Shown: positions 60,650 through 64,000 of the stretch, in pieces | Layout of the letters: each line of letters starts with the position of its first letter | Numbering within the stretch: position 1 is the first letter of the stretch | Assembly (NCBI RefSeq): GCF_000382045.1 | Contig: NZ_KB907461.1 | Location: forward strand, 62,001-126,000 | DNA length: 64,000 bases | DNA from: Variovorax atrisoli 110B | Lineage (GTDB): Bacteria > Pseudomonadota > Gammaproteobacteria > Burkholderiales > Burkholderiaceae_C | Reading direction: 5' to 3' | The notes under the pieces: generated by a model | Database searches by the model: none | Told to the model about the DNA's origin: nothing | What the model saw: the letters and a program-made list of their open reading frames with translations, nothing else | Made by a program: the position numbers and the translations under genes

Positions 60650-61474
60650 ATGAAAATCCTGATCACTGGAGCGACCGGAAAGGTCGGAAGCCGACTCGCC
60701 AAGCGACTTGCCCTGCGGGGTGACCACGTGCGAGCCCTTGTGCGCGATCCAGCGCGCGCTGCCCCTTTGCAAGACGCGGGTGTCGAGATCATCCAGGGCG
60801 ACCTGCAGGACGCGGACTCGCTGGCCGCTGCAGTGCACGGCATCGAGGCCGTGGTCCACTGTGCCGCCTTCTTCCGCGGTGCGACGCCCGAGCAGGCGCG
60901 CGCGGTCAATGATCTCGGTACGCAGCGCCTGGCGCACGCCGCGCGCGACGCCTCGGTGCGGCGTTTCCTCTTCACCAGTACCGGTCTTGTCTACGGCGCC
61001 AACGGTGGACAGCTCGCTCGGGAGGACGACCCCTGTGCGCCGACGGTGGCCTATCCGGTGAGCAAGCTGGCGGCCGAGCGTTTTCTCCTGGAACTCCAGG
61101 GCCTGGACGTGCGTGTGCTTCGCCTGCCGTTCGTATACGGTGACGGCGATCCGCACATCGAGGAGGTGGTTCCGGTGATGCGCGGCTTCCCCGCGGCGCA
61201 ACGCATGTCGATCGCCCACCACGTCGACGTCGCGCAGGCCGTCACTCTGCTGCTCGATGCCCCGTCGCCTGCGCACCGCATCTACAACGTGGTCGGCGAC
61301 GAAGCCCCCACCCTTGGCGCGCTCTTCGCATCGGTGGGCGCTCCGCCGCCCGATGGCTCCAACGCCGAGTTCGCACGTGCCTTCGATGCGCTCATGGACG
61401 GCCGCCGCATCCGCGAGGAACTGGGCTTCATGCCGAGATTCCCAGGCCTCGAAACGGCGAGCGCGCGCGAATGA
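60650..61474 (+). CDS. NAD-dependent epimerase/dehydratase-family (extended SDR) protein
   Basis: A 274-residue extended SDR from MKILITGATGKVGSRLAKRL. The cofactor motif is TGATGKVG (6-13). FTSTGLVYGANGG and AYPVSKLAAERFLLEL supply the catalytic S and YxxxK. RIYNVVGDEAPTLGAL ends the substrate domain. It is divergent from an AraC regulator. Such pairs often reduce or epimerise small carbonyl compounds; the substrate is unknown. Confidence 0.88.
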   Translation: MKILITGATGKVGSRLAKRLALRGDHVRALVRDPARAAPLQDAGVEIIQGDLQDADSLAAAVHGIEAVVHCAAFFRGATPEQARAVNDLGTQRLAHAARDASVRRFLFTSTGLVYGANGGQLAREDDPCAPTVAYPVSKLAAERFLLELQGLDVRVLRLPFVYGDGDPHIEEVVPVMRGFPAAQRMSIAHHVDVAQAVTLLLDAPSPAHRIYNVVGDEAPTLGALFASVGAPPPDGSNAEFARAFDALMDGRRIREELGFMPRFPGLETASARE

Positions 61475-61511
61475 GCGGGGGGTGACTCCAGCGGGAGTGG
61501 CGCTGCAGCTG

Positions 61512-61580
61512 TCATTGCGAAGGTTGAATGCCGCGCGCCTCGACCACCTCGGCCCAGGTCTGCGGTCTCGGCCCTGTCGC
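61512..61580 (-). pseudogene. Probable fossil of a Bug receptor C-terminus
   Basis: On the minus strand the sequence just before a TGA at 61512-61514 reads TWAEVVEARGIQPSQ. This matches the usual end of Bug receptors (compare KWKEVVEASGIRLN at 8077). A one-base shift upstream gives RAETA, which would continue the family pattern. Only about 20 codons survive, and the rest is not present. It lies between an epimerase and a c-di-GMP enzyme gene. Short match, so moderate confidence. Confidence 0.4.
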
Positions 61581-61603
61581 CCTTCATCGTGGAACGTGTG
61601 CGC

Positions 61604-64000
61604 CTATTGCGGCACGAAGGCGAGATTCGAGGCAGGAAGCTCTCCGTCGAGCTCGCGTTCGTAGATTTCCAGCGGCTGCGGCACGCCGAAAAGGTAGCCC
61701 TGGCACAGTTCGCAGCCATGGCGCAGCAGGAACTCGCGCTGCGCAGGCGTCTCCACGCCTTCGGCCACGAGTTCCAGTTCCATGCTGCGCGCCATGCCGA
61801 TGATGGCCTGGATGATCGACTCCACCTTCGGGTCCAGCCCGATGCGGTGCACGAAGAACTTGTCGATCTTCACCTGGCTCAGCGGCAACTGCGTCATGTA
61901 GGACAGCGAAGAGAAGCCGGTGCCGAAATCGTCCATGGAGAACTGGATGCCCAGCGCGGCGAGTGCCTCCATCTTGCCGATCGCGTCGGCCACCTTCTCG
62001 TGCAGCAGGCTCTCGGTGAGCTCCAGTTCGAGCTTGCCCGGATCGGCACCGGTGCGCGTCAGCACGCGGCTCACCTGATCGACGAAGTCACCCTCGCGGA
62101 ACTGCCGGGCACTGACGTTGACCGACAGCTTGAGGTGTCGCCGGCGCGGGTCGCCTTGCCACGCCGTGAGCTGCCTGCAGGCCGTCTCCAGCACCCACAG
62201 GCCCATCGGGATGATGAGCCCGGTGTCCTCCGCCACATCGATGAACTGGCCCGGCAGCAGCAGCCCGCGCACCGGATGGTGCCAGCGCACCAGCACCTCC
62301 GCGCCCACCACGCGGTTTTCGCTGGTCACCTGGCTCTGGTAGTGCAGCACGAACTGCTGTGCCGCGATGGCGGCATGCAGCTCGTTCTCCAGTGCGGCAC
62401 GCGCGGTGATGCGGGTCTGCATGTCCGACTCGAAGAAGCGCAGCGCGTTGCCGCCGTCCGTCTTGGCGCGGTACATGGCGATGTCGGCCTGCTTGAGGAC
62501 TTCCTCGATCGAGGCGGTACGGGCATCGAACAGCGAGGCGCCGATGCTGCAGGTGCTGTGATGGTGCTGCGTGCCCAGCGTATAGGGCTGGTTCAGGTGC
62601 GCGAGGATGGCTGCGCCGACAGTCTCGGTCTGCGAGACTGCGACCGCGATCTCGTCGTCCAGGTCGTCCAGGATCACCACGAACTCGTCGCCGCCCAGGC
62701 GTGCCACGGTGTCGCCGTCGCGCAGGCAGCTCTTGAGCCGTTGCGCCACCTGCTGGAGGAGCACGTCGCCCACGTCGTGGCCGAGCGCGTCGTTCAGCGT
62801 CTTGAAGTTGTCCAGATCGAGAAAGAGCAGCGCGCACAGCCCCGGGCGCTGCGCGGCGCTGCCGAGGGTCTGGTGCAGGCGGTCGAGCAGCCGCCGCCGG
62901 TTGGGCAGGCCCGTGAGCGTGTCGTAGAAGGCGAGGTGTTCGATCTCGCGCGCGGCGCGCTTGCTCTGCGTGATGTCGCGCAGGATCACGATGAAGCGCG
63001 CGCCAGGCGCATCGGTCCTGCTGGCGTCGTCGTCGATCGGTCCATGGACCGTCTCATCGACCGCCTCGTCAACCGCCTTGCGCGACGCCGAGATCTCGAA
63101 CCAGGTGCGTTCGCCCTTGTCGCGCCGCTCGAACTGGCGCCCCGCCGAGTAGCCGCTGGCGTGGGCCTCGCGCAGCGCCGCCATCACCTGCGAGGCAGCA
63201 TCGGACGGTAGCAGTTCCTGCAGGGTACGCCCCACGGGGCTTTCGAATCCTGCGACGTGAAATGGCACGCGCGGCGCGTGATGGCCATGACAGCGGCCAT
63301 CGAGCCCGACCTCGAGCAACAGGTCGGGCAGGGCGTCGAGCGTCGCCTGCAGCTGCGCCTTGCTCTCGATGATGGCGGCGGTGTGGCGACGCTTCTCGGT
63401 GATGTCGTGGTAGACGCAGACCAGGCCGCCGTCCGGCGTCCGGCTGCGCGTCGCGCGGATCACCTGGCCGTTCTGCAGCAGCGCCTCCTGTTCGGAGTGC
63501 GCCTGTGCGAGCTGCGGCGCATTCAGGGCCGACCAGCCGGCGGGTCCTCGCCCGTGCACCACGTGCTTTGCGGTTTCGTCCATGATGCGCTGAAAGGGCA
63601 GCTGTGGCGCGATCATCGATGCCGTCCACGGGAACATCGCGACGAAGCTGTGGTTCCAGTTGAGCACGCGGTGCTCGGCGTCCAGGAGGATGAAGCCCTC
63701 GGCCATGGATTCCAGCGCCTGGTCCAGCGTGGCCTTGGAACGCACCAGCTCCATGCGGGAGTGCCATTGACGGCGCAGCTGGACGTGCGCGAAGCGCGCC
63801 ACGGCCACGCTCATCAGCGCGATGAGCGCACCGGTCCATGCGACCATGTCCCGTTCGCGGCGCCAGTCCTGCAGCGCCGCGCTCAACGGCAAGCTCGCCA
63901 CGATCAGCAGATTGCGGTGCAGCGTGGGACGAGCCACCACGATGGCCGGTTCGCCGCTCAGGCGCGCGGCCATGCGCTTCGGCTTGCCGTCGCTGGTCTG
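61604..64000 (-). CDS. PAS-GGDEF-EAL bifunctional c-di-GMP enzyme (5' end outside window)
   Basis: At least 798 residues; the frame stays open to the window edge, so the start lies beyond 64000. Visible order: end of an extracytoplasmic sensor (Cache-like, LIVASLPLSAALQDWRRERD), one transmembrane helix (MVAWTGALIALMSVAVARFA), two PAS domains, GGDEF, EAL. The cyclase motif is ARLGGDEFVVIL, with an I-site RDGD five residues before it. The phosphodiesterase domain has EVLVRWHHP (EVL variant of EAL), DDFGTGFSSLSY and KIDKFF, with the other metal and catalytic residues apparently kept. Both activities are therefore possible. It ends close to the Bug fossil. Confidence 0.92.
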   Translation of the reverse strand, partial: QTSDGKPKRMAARLSGEPAIVVARPTLHRNLLIVASLPLSAALQDWRRERDMVAWTGALIALMSVAVARFAHVQLRRQWHSRMELVRSKATLDQALESMAEGFILLDAEHRVLNWNHSFVAMFPWTASMIAPQLPFQRIMDETAKHVVHGRGPAGWSALNAPQLAQAHSEQEALLQNGQVIRATRSRTPDGGLVCVYHDITEKRRHTAAIIESKAQLQATLDALPDLLLEVGLDGRCHGHHAPRVPFHVAGFESPVGRTLQELLPSDAASQVMAALREAHASGYSAGRQFERRDKGERTWFEISASRKAVDEAVDETVHGPIDDDASRTDAPGARFIVILRDITQSKRAAREIEHLAFYDTLTGLPNRRRLLDRLHQTLGSAAQRPGLCALLFLDLDNFKTLNDALGHDVGDVLLQQVAQRLKSCLRDGDTVARLGGDEFVVILDDLDDEIAVAVSQTETVGAAILAHLNQPYTLGTQHHHSTCSIGASLFDARTASIEEVLKQADIAMYRAKTDGGNALRFFESDMQTRITARAALENELHAAIAAQQFVLHYQSQVTSENRVVGAEVLVRWHHPVRGLLLPGQFIDVAEDTGLIIPMGLWVLETACRQLTAWQGDPRRRHLKLSVNVSARQFREGDFVDQVSRVLTRTGADPGKLELELTESLLHEKVADAIGKMEALAALGIQFSMDDFGTGFSSLSYMTQLPLSQVKIDKFFVHRIGLDPKVESIIQAIIGMARSMELELVAEGVETPAQREFLLRHGCELCQGYLFGVPQPLEIYERELDGELPASNLAFVPQ

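Overview
The window is GC-rich DNA from a bacterium that is most likely a betaproteobacterium of the Burkholderiales, plausibly a Comamonadaceae such as Variovorax. This rests on gene content, not on a marker gene: solitary Bug-type substrate receptors next to degradative enzymes, many LysR/TetR/AraC regulators beside small catabolic units, and an AmiC/AmiR-controlled amide or urea importer. I see no rRNA, tRNA, CRISPR array, transposase or phage gene.

Layout. 1-3955: end of an RsbT-like switch kinase, a SpoIIE phosphatase with its own kinase-like domain, a histidine kinase and a hybrid kinase (stress signalling). 4162-11039: three small units, each with its own regulator or receptor: MBL hydrolase + Bug receptor; TetR/SDR pair with a clear operator; Bug receptor + amidohydrolase with divergent LysR. 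11310-17230: AraC regulator beside a molybdenum enzyme operon carrying its own ferredoxin, NADPH-ferredoxin reductase and MoaA. 17288-19564: gene decay (a GST with an in-frame amber stop, and a divergent MFS/LysR pair fused head to head by a deletion). 19941-25777: NitT/TauT-type ABC importer, adenine-deaminase-like enzyme and 2OG-Fe(II) oxygenase, with a convergent LysR. 26038-29402: small acidic protein, RecQ-like helicase, YihY membrane protein. 29743-33728: LysR/aldo-keto reductase and TetR/epimerase divergent pairs, both with visible operators.

33990-39212: a small regulon. A lipoprotein phospholipase D and a convergent operon (AcuI-type reductase, crotonase with a signal peptide, SDR, TetR) carry almost the same 24-bp palindromic operator. 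39384-41779: LysR, SnoaL-like protein, quinone-oxidoreductase-like enzyme. 41905-50403: a polyamine-type ABC importer in one operon with a polysaccharide deacetylase, two SDRs and an amidase, divergent from a MarR regulator across a perfect 22-bp palindrome. 50404-59085: amiC-amiR, a urea/amide-type ABC importer and an amidase. Both amiC and the importer are preceded by leaders with an intrinsic terminator and tandem hairpins of the kind bound by ANTAR proteins. 59336-64000: small protein, AraC/epimerase pair, a probable Bug fossil, and a GGDEF-EVL c-di-GMP enzyme cut by the window edge.

Overall this is an accessory catabolic region in which import, hydrolysis or redox conversion and a dedicated regulator recur as modules. 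Its most informative parts are the two ANTAR-type leaders, the shared-operator regulon, the self-contained molybdoenzyme cluster and the deamination/oxygenation cluster.
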